Assembly: GCA_030407085.1 (NCBI GenBank)
Contig: CM059582.1
Coordinates: 22,705,001 to 22,769,000, forward strand
Direction of reading: 5' to 3'
DNA length: 64,000 bases
DNA from: Trichopria drosophilae
Taxonomy: Eukaryota; Arthropoda; Insecta; Hymenoptera; Diapriidae
The notes beneath the pieces were generated by a model that was given only the letters and a program-made list of their open reading frames with translations, was not told where the DNA came from and searched no databases. This document shows, one piece after another, positions 1 through 11,199 of this stretch (position 1 is the stretch's first letter; every line of letters starts with the position of its first letter). Made by a program: the position numbers and the translations under genes.

Positions 1-373
1 GTTCGCGTGGATGCTGACTGAAATAATGTTGCGAGTTTGTAATTAATTTACCAATTCGAACGAATGTTAACGATCACTTAGTAGCTGGTACGAATTATTT
101 AATGGCTACATTTTGTTCGGAAATCCGAATGCGAGCTTTTCACTCATTTTGGGATAATGTATTTATTTATATTTTTTTTTTTACATTTTTGAGATATTTT
201 TTGGTGGTAATTAATTTTGTTATTGCATTATAAGTTTAGCAAATGTCTATACCCTTGGTAGAGAACTTGTCGTGAAGAATAGAAAAATGTGTATCTGTAT
301 CAGATAAATTACTTACAAAATGATGTAGTTGTGAAGACCAGAAGTGCAGTCAAGATAATACGATAAGGCTAAG

Positions 374-463
374 GCCCGAGTAAAAATTTATTACGGCCTT
401 GATCAGGGCCTGACCAAAAGCGTTACACCCTGATCAGGGCCTGAACAAATTTCTACTCGGGTT
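374..463. repeat. Short inverted-repeat element with paired GATCAGGGCC cores
   Basis: The left arm GCCCGAGTAAAAATTT (374-389) is matched in reverse complement near 447-462 with two mismatches. Between the arms, the motif CTGATCAGGGCCTGA and a near copy TTGATCAGGGCCTGA occur about 30 bp apart. The arrangement resembles a roughly 90-bp miniature inverted-repeat element. No target-site duplication is obvious and the family is not recognised. Confidence 0.45.
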
Positions 464-471
464 ATATCTTC

Positions 472-943
472 CAGAGTTCGTAGGTTGGGAAGCTGCGTGT
501 CATTGTCAAATAATTTTGTGTGAAGATTCCTTTTCATGTCAGAATTTTTATATATTTAACGTTATGTACTCGAAAACGGCATTTTTTGTTATATTTTGAG
601 GTTACGTACAGAATGCGACAAATACTTCGTTTGACTTTCATTACTAGGTGTATCATTTAGTACTACTGTCACCCATCAAAATGTGCTGTTAGTAGATTAC
701 CTACTTTTGATTTTTGCTTACAAAGTTACGGACATTTTCAATTATGAAATTTAACTCAACAATAGCATGGCTTTTCCCGAAATTTTGGAAATTTATTTAT
801 TTACTTATTTAGACATAATCTTAGGTGAAAGAATAACAGCTTATTTTGGCGGCCAAGAATAATACCAAATGGTGCAAATAGTACAACAAAAATCATAAAA
901 ATATGTAGGATTTTGTATATACCTTAAAAGTGGGTGAAAAAAG
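472..943. other. AT-rich intergenic/intronic DNA, no gene seen
   Basis: No supported gene. A short piece at about 565-607 (GAGGTTACGTA and neighbouring bases) is a weak reverse-complement match to the start of the dispersed repeat at 944, so the interval may belong to an old inverted element. Confidence 0.4.
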
Positions 944-1101
944 GAATGTTTCGAGTACATAACCTCAAATATCTCAAAATCGTGGCGTTACGGCTCGATT
1001 CTGACGAAAGGATTCAGATTCTACAAATAAAATCATTTTAGAAATGACCCAAAATTTCTCAACAGCACCCAACATCTTATTTTTTATAGACCTGTGTTAT
1101 A
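944..1101 (+). repeat. Dispersed repeat family A, copy 1
   Basis: This stretch aligns by eye over about 150 bp with 46010-46167 in the same orientation. Shared landmarks in order are AATATCTCAAAATC, a GACG-rich segment, GGATTC, AAATGACCCA, CAACA.C.TCCAA-like sequence and AGACCTGTGTTAT. It ends where the TTAA element at 1102 begins, so that element probably inserted at or just after the end of this copy. No coding potential is seen, and the parent transposon is not identified. Confidence 0.55.
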
Positions 1102-1262
1102 TTAACCCTTAGTTCCGACGGCTATTTTAAGGCCTTTTCCTCGCACTACGTAGGTCAAATATGTCCTGCCGTTTGAAAATGCTTATAGTTGTGCAATTTA
1201 TAAAGTACAATTTGAATTTTCTCTGGGTCGAATACGACCCATGCGTCGGAATTAATCATTAA
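1102..1262. mobile_element. TTAA-flanked miniature element (piggyBac-like MITE)
   Basis: The element is bounded by TTAA at 1102-1105 and TTAA at 1259-1262. The termini read TTAACCCTTAGTTCCGACG on the left and, in reverse complement, TTAATGATTAATTCCGACG on the right, an inverted match of about 19 bp with a few mismatches. TTAA targets and CCC-starting ends are typical of piggyBac-type elements. At 161 bp it has no transposase. Near the right end is a palindrome, GGGTCGAATACGACCC. Confidence 0.65.
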
Positions 1263-1865
1263 TGAATTTGTGCATCGACTTACATAATTGGGATGTTTGA
1301 CCCAAATTAAAAACCCTTATTAGGAGTTTTAGCTAAGTTAGGTCGTAATTCTTCGTAAATGTTATGATTGATGATGTCTGTTTCGTGGTACGATCAATTG
1401 ATTTTTCAAGATGGCGTGGCTGAATGGGGAAAAAAGACAGAAAATTGTTCATTTTTATTTCTCTGAATTTAAAATTTTTATTCGAATACAACAATTTCGT
1501 TCAAATCATGGATCGAATAGAATAATAACTTGTACTTATTACTCCAAGAGGCGTAAATTCAAATTTTGAAATGGCGATTTCACAACGGCAGTTGAAATTG
1601 AGAAAATTTTGGATTTCTGCGTACAGCGTTCAAACCGTTGAAATCAATCAAAGTTATATTCGAAACTTATCGGCCATAATTTGACGTATCTCGTCAATAG
1701 CGTTCTATTGTTTTTTGCTTTAAAATATTCTGGAAAAATGTGCGGAATGTACAGAACGACATTATGATCTAGAAGACGAGATGACGAAAAATAATTAGTC
1801 ATGCTGTTATAGTAAAGTTTTGGTATGATGTAATCGAAACATTATTGTAATAGTAATGTGTATGG
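1263..1865. other. AT-rich DNA, nothing recognised
   Basis: No supported gene, RNA or repeat beyond simple AT-rich sequence. Confidence 0.4.
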
Positions 1866-1874
1866 TAGTTTTTC

Positions 1875-3116
1875 AGGTCCTTAAAGCTGCAAAGCCAAAC
1901 TTACCAAAACCAAATAAAAATAGTCGCAAGATTAGTTACTTTTTTGTTGCTAATTTGTTACCCTAGTGCCGAATTTGTTGCTCAAATATTTAAAAAAAAA
2001 TCATAGGGTTTGCCAGCTTAAGATAAAGCTACCAAACCCTAATTAAGAAAACATACTTAGCGATATCACACTCAAACCGAAATAGCCGGAAAAATTGTTG
2101 CTTTTTTGTTGCTGAGAGATATTGCTGGTGCCGATTCTCTTATTTAATTATTGAAAAAAAAAGGCTAGGTTTTGTTAGCTCAAGCTAAAGCTACCAAACC
2201 ATAAACCAAAAAACAAATAAAACCACATCCAAATGAAAATAAAAAAAGCATAGGAATATGTTCCTCAATTGTTACTTCCGAAAAACAACAAAAATGAATT
2301 TCCAGTACGCATTACTGGCCAGGTACCAGTTCCTGACCAGGAGGGCGAAACATTGACGGCAAGGAAAAAATCACTTCACTGTTGCTCCCAAAAAAACCCA
2401 TAGATTAAGCATACCCCTCCATTATCTTTCAACTTCATTCTGCATGAAACCATGTTTTACTTTGACGCTGAAAAAACCGGAAGTACAGCGTTAAAATCGA
2501 GAAAATGACCGAATTTACGTACGTGACCGCAGTTACTGGGTAAAAATGTTGCGGTAACAAATTGTTACTGCAATTTAAGATGATACAATCTCTTATATGC
2601 ATCACTCTGAACATATCCTATATGAAATTGTTTGGTTTGGGTGGGTCAAAAACCGGAAATAGAGCCATAAAGTCGAGTAATGCGTACTGGAAACTCATTT
2701 TTGTTGTTTTTCGGAAGTAACAATTGAGGAACATAGTCATATGCTTTTTTATTTTCATTTGGATGTGGTTTTATTTGTTTTTTGGTTTATGGTTTGGTAG
2801 CTTTAGCTTGAGCTAGCAAACCCTAGCCTTTTTTTTTAAATAATTAAATAAGAGAATCGGCACCAGCAATATCTCTCAGCAACAAAAAAGTAACAATTTT
2901 TCCGGCTATTTCGGTTTGAGTGTGATATCGCTAAGTATGTTTTCTTAATTAGGGTTTGGTAGCTTTATCTTAAGCTGGCAAACCCTATGATTTTTTTTTA
3001 AATATTTGAGCAACAAAATCGGCACTAGGGTAACAAATTAGCAACAAAAAAGTAACTAATCTTGCGACTATTTTTATTTGGTTTTGGTAAGTTTGGCTTT
3101 GCAGCTTTAAGGACCT
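1875..3116. mobile_element. Long-TIR non-autonomous DNA transposon (Mutator/Foldback-like)
   Basis: Two inverted arms of about 440 bp (1875-2316 and 2676-3116) are nearly identical and flank a 359-bp centre. The outermost bases are AGGTCCTTAAAGCTGC and its complement. A perfect 9-bp direct repeat, TAGTTTTTC, lies immediately outside each end (1866-1874 and 3117-3125) and is the target-site duplication. Nine-base duplications with long arms fit Mutator-like or Foldback-type elements. There is no transposase frame; open frames in the right arm are incidental. The centre holds no gene I recognise. The RNA of either strand could form a very long hairpin. Confidence 0.85.
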
Positions 3117-3380
3117 TAGTTTTTCATACCAGAAAGTGAGAATTTTGTATACTAAATGTGGGATATTATGTAAACTATTCATCTTTATCTCGTTTTTACT
3201 ATGTATTGAAAAATTCCAGAAAATTCTATAACTAATTATGTATAAGAAACAAATAAAAATTACTACATAGGGGCACTGCATTATAAATTATCAGTGAGAA
3301 TTACTTCATTATACTGAATTGCACCTTAAACGTGGAGGAATAATTGAACAACTCCTTTAATGTCAAATTTTACTTCATAA

Positions 3381-3799
3381 TATCAAAGTGAAATTCCACT
3401 TTAAAGAAGACATGGGAATGGTTAGGTATGAACCATTCATACTTATGTGTGTATCTGATGATAATTCAAATTTGAGAATAAAATTGGGGTTATATACTTC
3501 TACTTACATAATAGATATAATCTGTATGGCTGGACATATACGTAACAATATAAATTCACTCACCAAATATGGCAATGCTCATATTTAAATCTGTTTTTCA
3601 AGGCGATGGAAACTTAATTTGTAAACTTATGCCAAAAATGGGATCTGCGTTTAAAGGTTGATACATTACGAGTAATAGTTTTTGTAAAGTGACAGTTTTG
3701 TTTCTCCCTTAAATAGTCATATTTCACTACATTGAGTTTCACATTCAGTTTAGATAAAGTCGAACTTGGCTCAAAATTCATTTTAAGGAATTTAGTGCA
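3381..3799. repeat. Possible degraded copy of the AAAGTGAAA foldback element family
   Basis: The right end (3790-3799, reverse complement TGCACTAAATTCCTTAAA) resembles the right end of the inverted element at 30043-30248 (reverse complement TGCACACTAAATTACTTAAA), and the resemblance continues inward for about 60 bp. The left part has TCAAAGTGAAATTCCACTTTA, also like that family. The left boundary is not resolved and may lie nearer 3277. Confidence 0.35.
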
Positions 3800-5096
3800 T
3801 AGACATCACTGAAATCAAATGTTAAATTTGACTTTTGCACCTGGCGCATTGTTTTATTCAAGCTTATAAATAAGTGTTGACTATTATAAACGGATGTAAA
3901 AAGTCGATAATTGTGACACTCCTGTTTTTCTTTTTTTTTTGGACGGCGAAAGTTTACTCCCTCTCCCTATTATTAATTATATCCATACTTCAAGTAAATA
4001 TCGAGCAAATTCATATTTGCATTGAGATATCACCTATTTTCTATTCTTTTCTATAATTGATAATATTCTCGTAATAATTTTAATTTCTCACGTTTGATAA
4101 TTGTCGAAAAAGTTCCCAACTCTTTTTGAAAAATTGTATACAGACGTGGTACTTTTAGTAGATTGATAATACGTATAATTAATAACGTCTAAACTGTTTA
4201 TAACATTATACAATGACGACCTTTAAAAAAGCAGTAAACAACGGCAGATCTACCAATAACATCGTATTGGCAGTTTGATTTCGAAACCGACCTCGGGGAA
4301 CGTTATTTCGCTTTTTTGTTCTGTTACAGTTGCGGTAGTATCTGTCATCGTATTTTCCACGTTATTAGAATTCTGGATAAGTGTCCATCTTGTTTACACA
4401 CAAAGCATATCAGTGTATAGTTCTACAATGGATATGCGTAGCCAAGTAGGTCATCCGTCCCTGTTCGATTTTTATTGGACTTGGAAGTTTATATAATCGT
4501 GTATCTTCGAATCGGACAATTGCCCCAAATCTTGTATTAAGCACAAGACTTCTATGGGATATAAAGAATTAAATTTTGTTTTATTTATGAACTTATGAAG
4601 TTATAATACAAGTTTATTAAATGTTTCGAGTACTTTCATGCCGTTCATACATTTTTACAAAAATTTACTATATTTTTAAGATACAGAGTATGATATAGAT
4701 TGAACTTAGGTATGATTCTTGGCGGTTTTATGGTTAAGGAACTGAGATAAATGCTGATTTTACGGGGTGAATAAAATTATAGTATTGTAAGGACAGAGAT
4801 TCGAAATCTTTGACCGATTCTACGCCGAATCGAACAGGAGTGATACGTTGTTACCTCTTGCAAATATGTTCCATTATCTGAAATTTCAAAATAGTCTGGA
4901 GTATTATAGGATGACGTATTTCTTTGAATAATTATATCGGCTATTTGGTATGTTCAAGCCGGTGATATGCAAAATCAGAAAAGATCAAAATCACAATCGA
5001 CTAATGCCAAAGTCGGCAAAACGTTTTTTTTCCACCTCGATTGAAATTTTAGAACCGCTATAGACAAATAAAGACACATGGAAAATGGAATCTTTC
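3800..5096. other. AT-rich DNA, nothing recognised
   Basis: No supported gene. Short open frames of 60-75 codons here have no recognisable domain and AT-driven composition. Confidence 0.4.
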
Positions 5097-5360
5097 TTAA
5101 CCCTTTTCGTCCCGAAAATCCGGAATTTGGATATAACTTTCAACGCTGTAACTTTTTTCCAAACGTCCGTCATTAGAAAAAATTTGTTTTTTTTTTCAAA
5201 CAAACGATGACAACTTTTTTCTTTAAAATCGACATCTGATTCTGACCACGGCACTTGATAAAGGAGGACCAAATCTAGCGATTTTGACCGATTTCAATTT
5301 TTTCTTACGACGTTTGGAACAAAAGCCCAAAATTTGGACTTTCGAGACGATAAAGGTTAA
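5097..5360. mobile_element. TTAA-flanked miniature element (piggyBac-like MITE)
   Basis: TTAA occurs at both edges (5097-5100 and 5357-5360). The left end reads TTAACCCTTTTCGTCCCGAA and the reverse complement of the right end reads TTAACCTTTATCGTCTCGAA; the match continues for about 35 bp with few mismatches. The length is 264 bp, with no transposase. Two frames on opposite strands overlap it and run into flanking DNA, so I do not treat them as genes. Confidence 0.7.
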
Positions 5361-8249
5361 AAAGAGCATAGAAACACTGAAATCGGCTGATCTTTGTCAA
5401 CAACTATTTCAATTCAAAAGGGGCCGAAATCTAGATCTTTTCGTTCATAATTTATGGTCCATTTTAAACCGAATCATGTATAATTAAATGCTGTCATCAG
5501 AAACAATTTGAATTACATTGGATTTCGATATGAAAGTTATCCTATCCTGATCGCCTTTTGATACAATTTGAATCCATGCAGTACAATCACAACTGCGTGT
5601 ATATGTAAAAACAGTTAAAAAACGGATCAAATATGAATCTAAAAGATAGCTCAATTGAGTGTAATTTTGATCTTATTCCCATTAATTGTAGAAAAATTTC
5701 ACATGCTCGAAAAATCTTATTTTAGTCGCTTTCGGATAAATTTGAACAAATTCTGACCAATTCTTTTTACTTGAGTTTTTTATATTTTAGTAATAAAAAA
5801 AGATTTTGTAATTTTTTAATTTTACATGACAGCGGATATTCCTCTTGTAAAGCGAATGAAAACTGGATTACGTTTAAAGAGTGCTGGTGTACATGAACAT
5901 TTTTGTGATACATTGAAAATGGCATTTATACTATTCCTACTCACACATTTTTAGAGCACACAGATACGGTTCATACTTTATACATCACGTTATTTTTCTT
6001 CAATACATTTTCATCAGTAATCAACCTGGTATACGATCATTTTTTCGAGCAGATGTGAAAAATGTAAATTAATCAATTGTGTCGGTCGTCCACAGATCTA
6101 CATTACCATCGACAAGTTTTCGGACAGTAGTAAAAATAAGAATTATATACGATTTTTGTCGGTAAGCTGAATAAACATTCTGAGTATTATATTATTATAT
6201 AGCATTATATTATTATACTTATTATATAGTATTGTTCTACACAAGATCGCAAAATCTTACGACAAACGAACATTATTTTTTGGTATTGAAATAAAGCTGT
6301 AAAAATTCCATTTCGTGGACTGCATTTATTCCGCATATGGGTTACGTTTTTGACAGCGCAGATTCATGTTTCACTTGATCCGTGAAATTCCATTTTATGG
6401 ACTAAAAGTAGGCTGTAAAATCGGATTTTACGGCTATAATTCCGAAAAAATATTATTTTTGTTTAGTTATAAATTGTGTATTATCATAAAATTGTTTCAA
6501 AACTTACTTCGAATGTTTAGTTTTCAGCTTGCCTGAAAAATGCAGGAAAATGCATGGAAATTAAAAATATAAAACAATGCACATTAAATAGATACCTAAG
6601 TCTTATAAAAATGTCTTTATCTTTGCTAATTAGTGTCTTTACTGACAGTAACATTGCTTCTACTAGTTTTCTTAAATCGGAATCAGACATTTACCTCAAT
6701 TCATTTAATAAAACATACTAAAAACATTGTGCAATAAATTTGTAAAATACATTAAAAAATGTTGAAAATATTTGAAAATATGTGTGTCGAACAAAAGGAT
6801 CATCATCAACAAATGTTAGTAATCCACTAGATATGTTCACAATGTTGTATCAATATGGTTAACCAAACCGCACAAGCCCATCCCAGGACGTCTTCAGGAA
6901 CCCCCGAGGAGGTCCAAAAGCAGGCATTCGGACGTCCTCAGGAGCTCCCCAGGACACCTCGGGACGGATTGTGCTATTCGGGAACTTATCTTCGAGTTAA
7001 ATGTTATCTACGGAAACAGAAATACTTAACTTTTACATGTACATTATTAATTAAAAAAGTAGGAAAAATGTTTAATTAGTCCCATATTTCGCATTTCTTC
7101 ATATTTTTCATATTACTGCATTTGATTCTTTCGCACCCCGAGTCGGTTCAATAAATCGAATTTTTTGCAGGATGATATTTTACAAATAATGAATTCAAAT
7201 TTCTCGTAATCACTTAAAAAAAAATTTTCCGAAAAAAAATCATAAAAAATGCTGTCACACCGCAACACGTTTAGGTTTTACGTTCAAGTTGTAACAAATT
7301 GATATCGTTTAGATGCTCTATGTTCTATACTTTTCGTGTTTCAAGAATACTTGGAATGATGTTGGATCTTCCAGTTCTGCAGATTTTAAGTTACCTCTAT
7401 CTGGGTCAATGTATCCATAGTACTACGAAATTTCTATAGAACTATGTCAGAGAAGAAAAAACAGCGCGAATAATCAATTATTAAACGTCGAAAATCATGA
7501 AATATTGTTTGGTTCGTCATGAAATTTTCGTAAATCGTAATAATATATGTAATTTATGACTACTATTATACGAATGTGACTTTCTTATTTTATTTTAATT
7601 TTTTTAACTTACAAAAATAACTCTGTTCAAAAATTAGTGGGCACAATGTTTTTTGTTTTCTTTCTAAAACTAGAAATGTAGGAATGTAAGTAGACGTGTC
7701 ATAAAAATAAACGCATGATATTCGTTTGCTAGAATTGTTCAAAAACACGGTTTTGCATCAGACGTAAACCTTTTGTTTTTACGATTTTAGCAAAAAATGG
7801 CAATTTACACCAACAGTAATTTACTTCAGCGTTCTATTTCCTATAGCTGAGAAATATGTAATCGGCAAGCTATTTCCATAATTTTCGTTAGTTCATTACA
7901 TTTAGTTTGCGACAATACAGGCAGTTCGTTAGTTTGGGATGAAATGTTATTTTTTCGTGATGTTACCAAAGCAATATTGATTTTCCATGCAGATTTTATG
8001 ATTTTAAATAACAATGCATTGTTATAAAAAGTCATTGACAAGAAATTTATTTAGAAAATTAAGAATAATTTAAACAAAAATAGAAAAATTTATTGCTTAT
8101 ACAAAATAAGTAAATATTATTTATTCAAAATAAGTTATCACTATTTAAACACGAACTGTTTTTTCTTTGAAATAAATAAAAATTACAAACAATATTTGTA
8201 AAAAGGTTTTAAAAACAGTTATTAACTGACAGTTTAGTTATGTACGATG
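5361..8249. other. AT-rich DNA with a microsatellite-like tract and one GC patch
   Basis: No supported gene. About 6185-6230 is an imprecise TATTAT-rich tract. The only compositional anomaly is the GC-rich patch annotated at 6873-6966. The 74-codon frame crossing that patch appears to be a by-product of its composition. Confidence 0.4.
6873..6966. repeat. GC-rich degenerate minisatellite patch (GGACGTC-TCAGGA units)
   Basis: In very AT-rich surroundings this 94-bp block contains CAGGACGTCTTCAGGA and then GGACGTCCTCAGGAGC, followed by CCAGGACACCTCGGGAC. These look like two or three diverged repeats of a GGACGTCCTCRGGA-type unit. Its origin is unknown; it could be the interior of a transposon. 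Confidence 0.4.
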
Positions 8250-8407
8250 CACTGAGAAAAAAAATTAGTAATATTTATCAACTATGTGGATGCCTGTTAG
8301 CAGACAAATATTAAGTAATGCCAACTACGTTTTAGTTGAATTAAATAAATATTTAGGTGCTACTTGCAACCATATATTTAGTCAAAATTACTCATTTTTT
8401 TAGTGTG
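8250..8407. mobile_element. TA-type miniature element, CACTGAGAAAAAAA family, copy 1
   Basis: The left end CACTGAGAAAAAAAATTAG is matched inverted by the right end (reverse complement CACACTAAAAAAATGAGTAAT). The interior (TATGTGG.TGCCT.TTAGCAG..AAATATTA and ACTAC.TTTTAGTTGAATT) matches the element at 52814-53030, so the two are copies of one family. The second copy has TA target duplications, which suggests a Tc1/mariner-type driver. No TA is preserved on the left side here. Confidence 0.65.
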
Positions 8408-9392
8408 TGAAATTATATGTGTAATATTCATTATAAAAGAGAAGATATTATGGATGTGTAGGGTAAATAAAAATAATTTTCTGTAGTAATTTTAAATCTG
8501 AACTTTGTCGTAAGTTGGGGTAATTTTCAAGGATGTTTTAAATCGACTATTAAATTCTCTAACTAGCATTACATTTTCGTTTTCTGTTGAAAGAATAACT
8601 TAATTTTATGTTAGAGATTTGTATGCCGACTATACTCTTAAAGATATTTATTATATTATATTATGTCAACGAAAAATAGTTTATGATATGTAATTGAAAT
8701 AAATCTCTCAAATTTCTTCAAAACTATGACTATGAATATTTAACAATATATATTTAGAAATTGCTCTTATAGATGTTTAAAATTTCATTAATATATTTTA
8801 TTGCTTTTTTTTATTTTGTACATAAAACTGCGCTTTTTAAAAGATCGTACTAATAAACTAAACAAATTGATCATTTTTTAAATCCTCTAAAAAGAGTAAG
8901 CGTACGTAACAATTGGAACCATAATAAATAAACAAAGCGTCATGCGCAGCTCGTTACCGGCTAAATCCTCTTTGATAATACCCGTGGGCGGGTCAGTGCA
9001 GCTCATCCATAAAACTAGTGCCCTTATTGGTCAAACTGTGTTGGAATTTGCATCATTCATATTTTTTTTTTACGAAAAACCAATATGATATATCGCGTAC
9101 GTATAGCTGGGTAAATATAAATATAATAACGGTATATTTGTTTTTTCATAACATAATGAATTTAAATATTCAAGAGTAATTGCAGGTGCTAAATAAATCA
9201 TATTAATAATTGCCTTATAAGATTGATTTTAATTTTATATTAATATTGATGAATATAATATAGTTCGGTACCAGATACATATTTTGTGGTGAGATTGACT
9301 TGTTTGAAGTACGAGAAAGTGATTGAGAATTCTTATATCACACACTTTGACCTATTTCGATTTTCTTTCGAAGGTTATTTTAATATATCTGA
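8408..9392. other. AT-rich DNA, no gene seen
   Basis: Mostly AT-rich. At 8930-9050 there is a short GC-richer stretch with GTGGGCGGGTC and an ATTGG box that could be regulatory, but nothing else supports a promoter. Confidence 0.35.
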
Positions 9393-9644
9393 CTTCGAGT
9401 AGATCTGGATTCGATTAGTCTATGGTCTGCGCTAAATGCCTTGAAACTGAATATTCTTAAGCGCAAATGCATGAGTTTTGGTCGGTCATCGCATAAATTT
9501 GAATTTAAATATAAGCTAAATAACATGCAATTAGCAAGTGTCACCAAGCATGTTGATCTTGGCGTAGTGGTTCGTGATGATTTTTCTTTCACTGATCATT
9601 TAATTTATTGCCGAACTAAAGCGCTTAGGATGTTGGATTTTATT
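9393..9644 (+). pseudogene. Truncated LINE (jockey/CR1-like) reverse transcriptase fragment
   Basis: The frame reads LRVDLDSISLWSALNALKLN, then ILKRKCMSFGRSS, later VTKHVDLGVVVRDDFSF and KALRMLDFI. In non-LTR retrotransposon reverse transcriptases the same order appears (LQ.DLD...W...N.L.LN..KCK.MSF; DLGV..D..L.F..H; KA..MLGFI) after the catalytic core. A stop precedes residue L at 9393, so the catalytic YADD region is absent. After DFI the frame continues without interruption into a tyrosine-recombinase segment of another element class. A TAAA tail downstream at 10764 could be the 3' end of the same LINE. The fragment is non-functional. Confidence 0.75.
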
Positions 9645-9983
9645 CAAAAATATTTGCAAAAGACTGCGCAGTTACGAGGATCTGTTAAAAAACTATTTAT
9701 TTCTACGAGAAAACCCTTCAATAGTGTATCACCTCAAACGTTAAGTAGGTGGGTTAAGGACTCTTTATCAGAGGCTGGTATAGATACAAGAATATATTCA
9801 ACGCATAGTACACGCCACGCAGAAACATCAGCTGCTAAGCGATTAGGTATAGGGTTAGATACGATTAGAAAAACCGCTGGTAGGTCAAAACAATCGTCAG
9901 CGTTTGCAAAATTTTATGATCGCGATATAATCCCAGGTAACGAATCTTTTGCTTTATCGATTCTTGATAATTCAAGAAAATAG
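9645..9983 (+). pseudogene. C-terminal fragment of a DIRS-type tyrosine recombinase
   Basis: The protein continues QKYLQKTAQLRG, LFISTRKPF, VSPQTLSRWVK, AGIDT, then HSTRHAETSAAKRLG, DTIRKTAG and FAKFYDRDI. HSTR is the HxxR box (H122 and R125 counting from the TTG at 9441) and the Y of FAKFY (residue 159) is the nucleophile position. The element class usually has TAGW where this copy has TAGR, a substitution at a conserved site. The N-terminal half of the recombinase, with the first catalytic arginine, is missing because the frame switches to LINE sequence. The stop is at 9981-9983. It is almost certainly inactive. Confidence 0.75.
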
Positions 9984-10181
9984 TTAATGGAAGATTCTTA
10001 TTTAAATTAAAATTGTGTAGTTATGCATTTTTTGAAAAGTTGCATCTTTAATGCGTTTAATTGTCTCTGTGCTGCATCGGTGTAATATTGTAATACACAG
10101 ATAATACATACAAAATTTGTAAGACCAAATTTATCGATTAATTGGTTTTATTGCCGTAATAATCTCTTTAAACATCTACAA
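9984..10181 (+). other. Probable 3' non-coding part of the DIRS-like remnant
   Basis: AT-rich sequence between the recombinase stop and the palindrome. ATTGCCGTAAT near 10150 has its reverse complement, ATTACGGCAAT, near 10342, which brackets the first palindrome. This is consistent with the complex terminal and internal complementary repeats of DIRS elements but does not prove it. Confidence 0.4.
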
Positions 10182-10552
10182 TTGATCTTGAGGAGGAGGC
10201 GCGAAATACAATTGTATAATTGAACGAACTTACCTGTAAGTGAAGTTCGATTTAAATTGTATGAGCGCCTCCTCCGAAAAGATCAATAACCCACCCAAAT
10301 AATAGAAGCCCGTTATCTAATATATTAGATAAACCCTTTACATTACGGCAATCCTTTGAAGAAATGACAGTTGGAGCGCTGGGGACGTGGTTCGTGGTGA
10401 CAAAGCACGGGTGTTTGTCACATGTTTTTATCTTTAAAACTGTGGAGATTTTGGCATGAAGTAGAGATACTACAATTGATCTTTTCGGAGGAGGCGCTCA
10501 TACAATTTAAATCGAACTTCACTTACAGGTAAGTTCGTTCAATTATACAATT
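10182..10552. repeat. Perfect 77-bp inverted repeat, one arm inside a larger palindrome
   Basis: 10210-10286 and 10476-10552 are exact reverse complements over 77 bp. The first arm also lies within an imperfect 105-bp palindrome (10182-10286) that starts TTGATCTTGAGGAGGAGGCG and ends with GCGCCTCCTCCGAAAAGATC plus AA. The centre contains ACTTACCTGTAAGT, so splice-donor-like GTAAGT occurs on both strands. It lies directly downstream of the recombinase fragment and fits the inverted and internal complementary repeats of DIRS-type retroelements. Perfect identity suggests a recent event. Confidence 0.7.
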
Positions 10553-10763
10553 ACTGGTGAGCTGGTTTATATATTTCGTTACGCAGATGTATTATTTTTT
10601 ATATATAGTTATATTGTCTTTTTTGCGTTAATGCATTACCTAATTAATCATTTTTTATGGTATGTTTCTACATATCTTTGTAAGTTTTTTCTCATGCGAT
10701 TTTTATATTATTCGATTGTAATTTATATTGTATTATACTAAAACAAAGGCCAATTTTAAACGT

Positions 10764-10788
10764 ATATAAATAAATAAATAAATAAATA
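10764..10788 (+). repeat. (TAAA)n tail, possible LINE 3' end
   Basis: About five to six tandem AAAT/TAAA units follow sequence reading CAAAGGCCAATTTTAAACG. Such short tetranucleotide tails are common at the 3' ends of jockey- and CR1-type LINEs. Together with the reverse-transcriptase fragment at 9393 it suggests the DIRS-like piece sits within, or was joined to, one LINE copy. Confidence 0.5.
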
Positions 10789-11199
10789 TTTTCACAAGTT
10801 TTATACAAGAAATATTTCTAAAAAACATCAACTTTCTTGATCTTCCTAAATTACCGATTTTAGTAAAGAACCCCTCACTTACGTAACGTAATAAAAGAGT
10901 TTAGTAATTACGTGTTGATTAGTTTTTGTGTCAGATGATCTGATTGAGATTTTAATTTAATAAAGATCCAAATTAAAGAGATGTTAGTATCATATAAATG
11001 AACATCATAACAAATAAGTGTAAGCATAAAAAGGTCAACTATAAGTAATAACAATGCCACTGGAGTAAATTTTCGTGTGTAGAATGAAATAATGAGCAAT
11101 GCACAATTACGAAAATTCACTCTCAGTTTCTTCTTTGGTGTTATTATTAAGCTAATATACTGAGGCCATTGTATTACAAAACTTTCGTAAATTTCTTAT
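10789..11199. other. AT-rich DNA, nothing recognised
   Basis: No supported gene; one 70-codon minus-strand frame lacks any recognisable feature. Confidence 0.4.

Noticed and set aside
2985..3281. 98-codon minus-strand open frame
   Set aside because: It begins in flanking DNA and runs into the right inverted arm of the long-TIR element; the part inside the arm is duplicated in inverted form at 1900-2000, and there is no domain.
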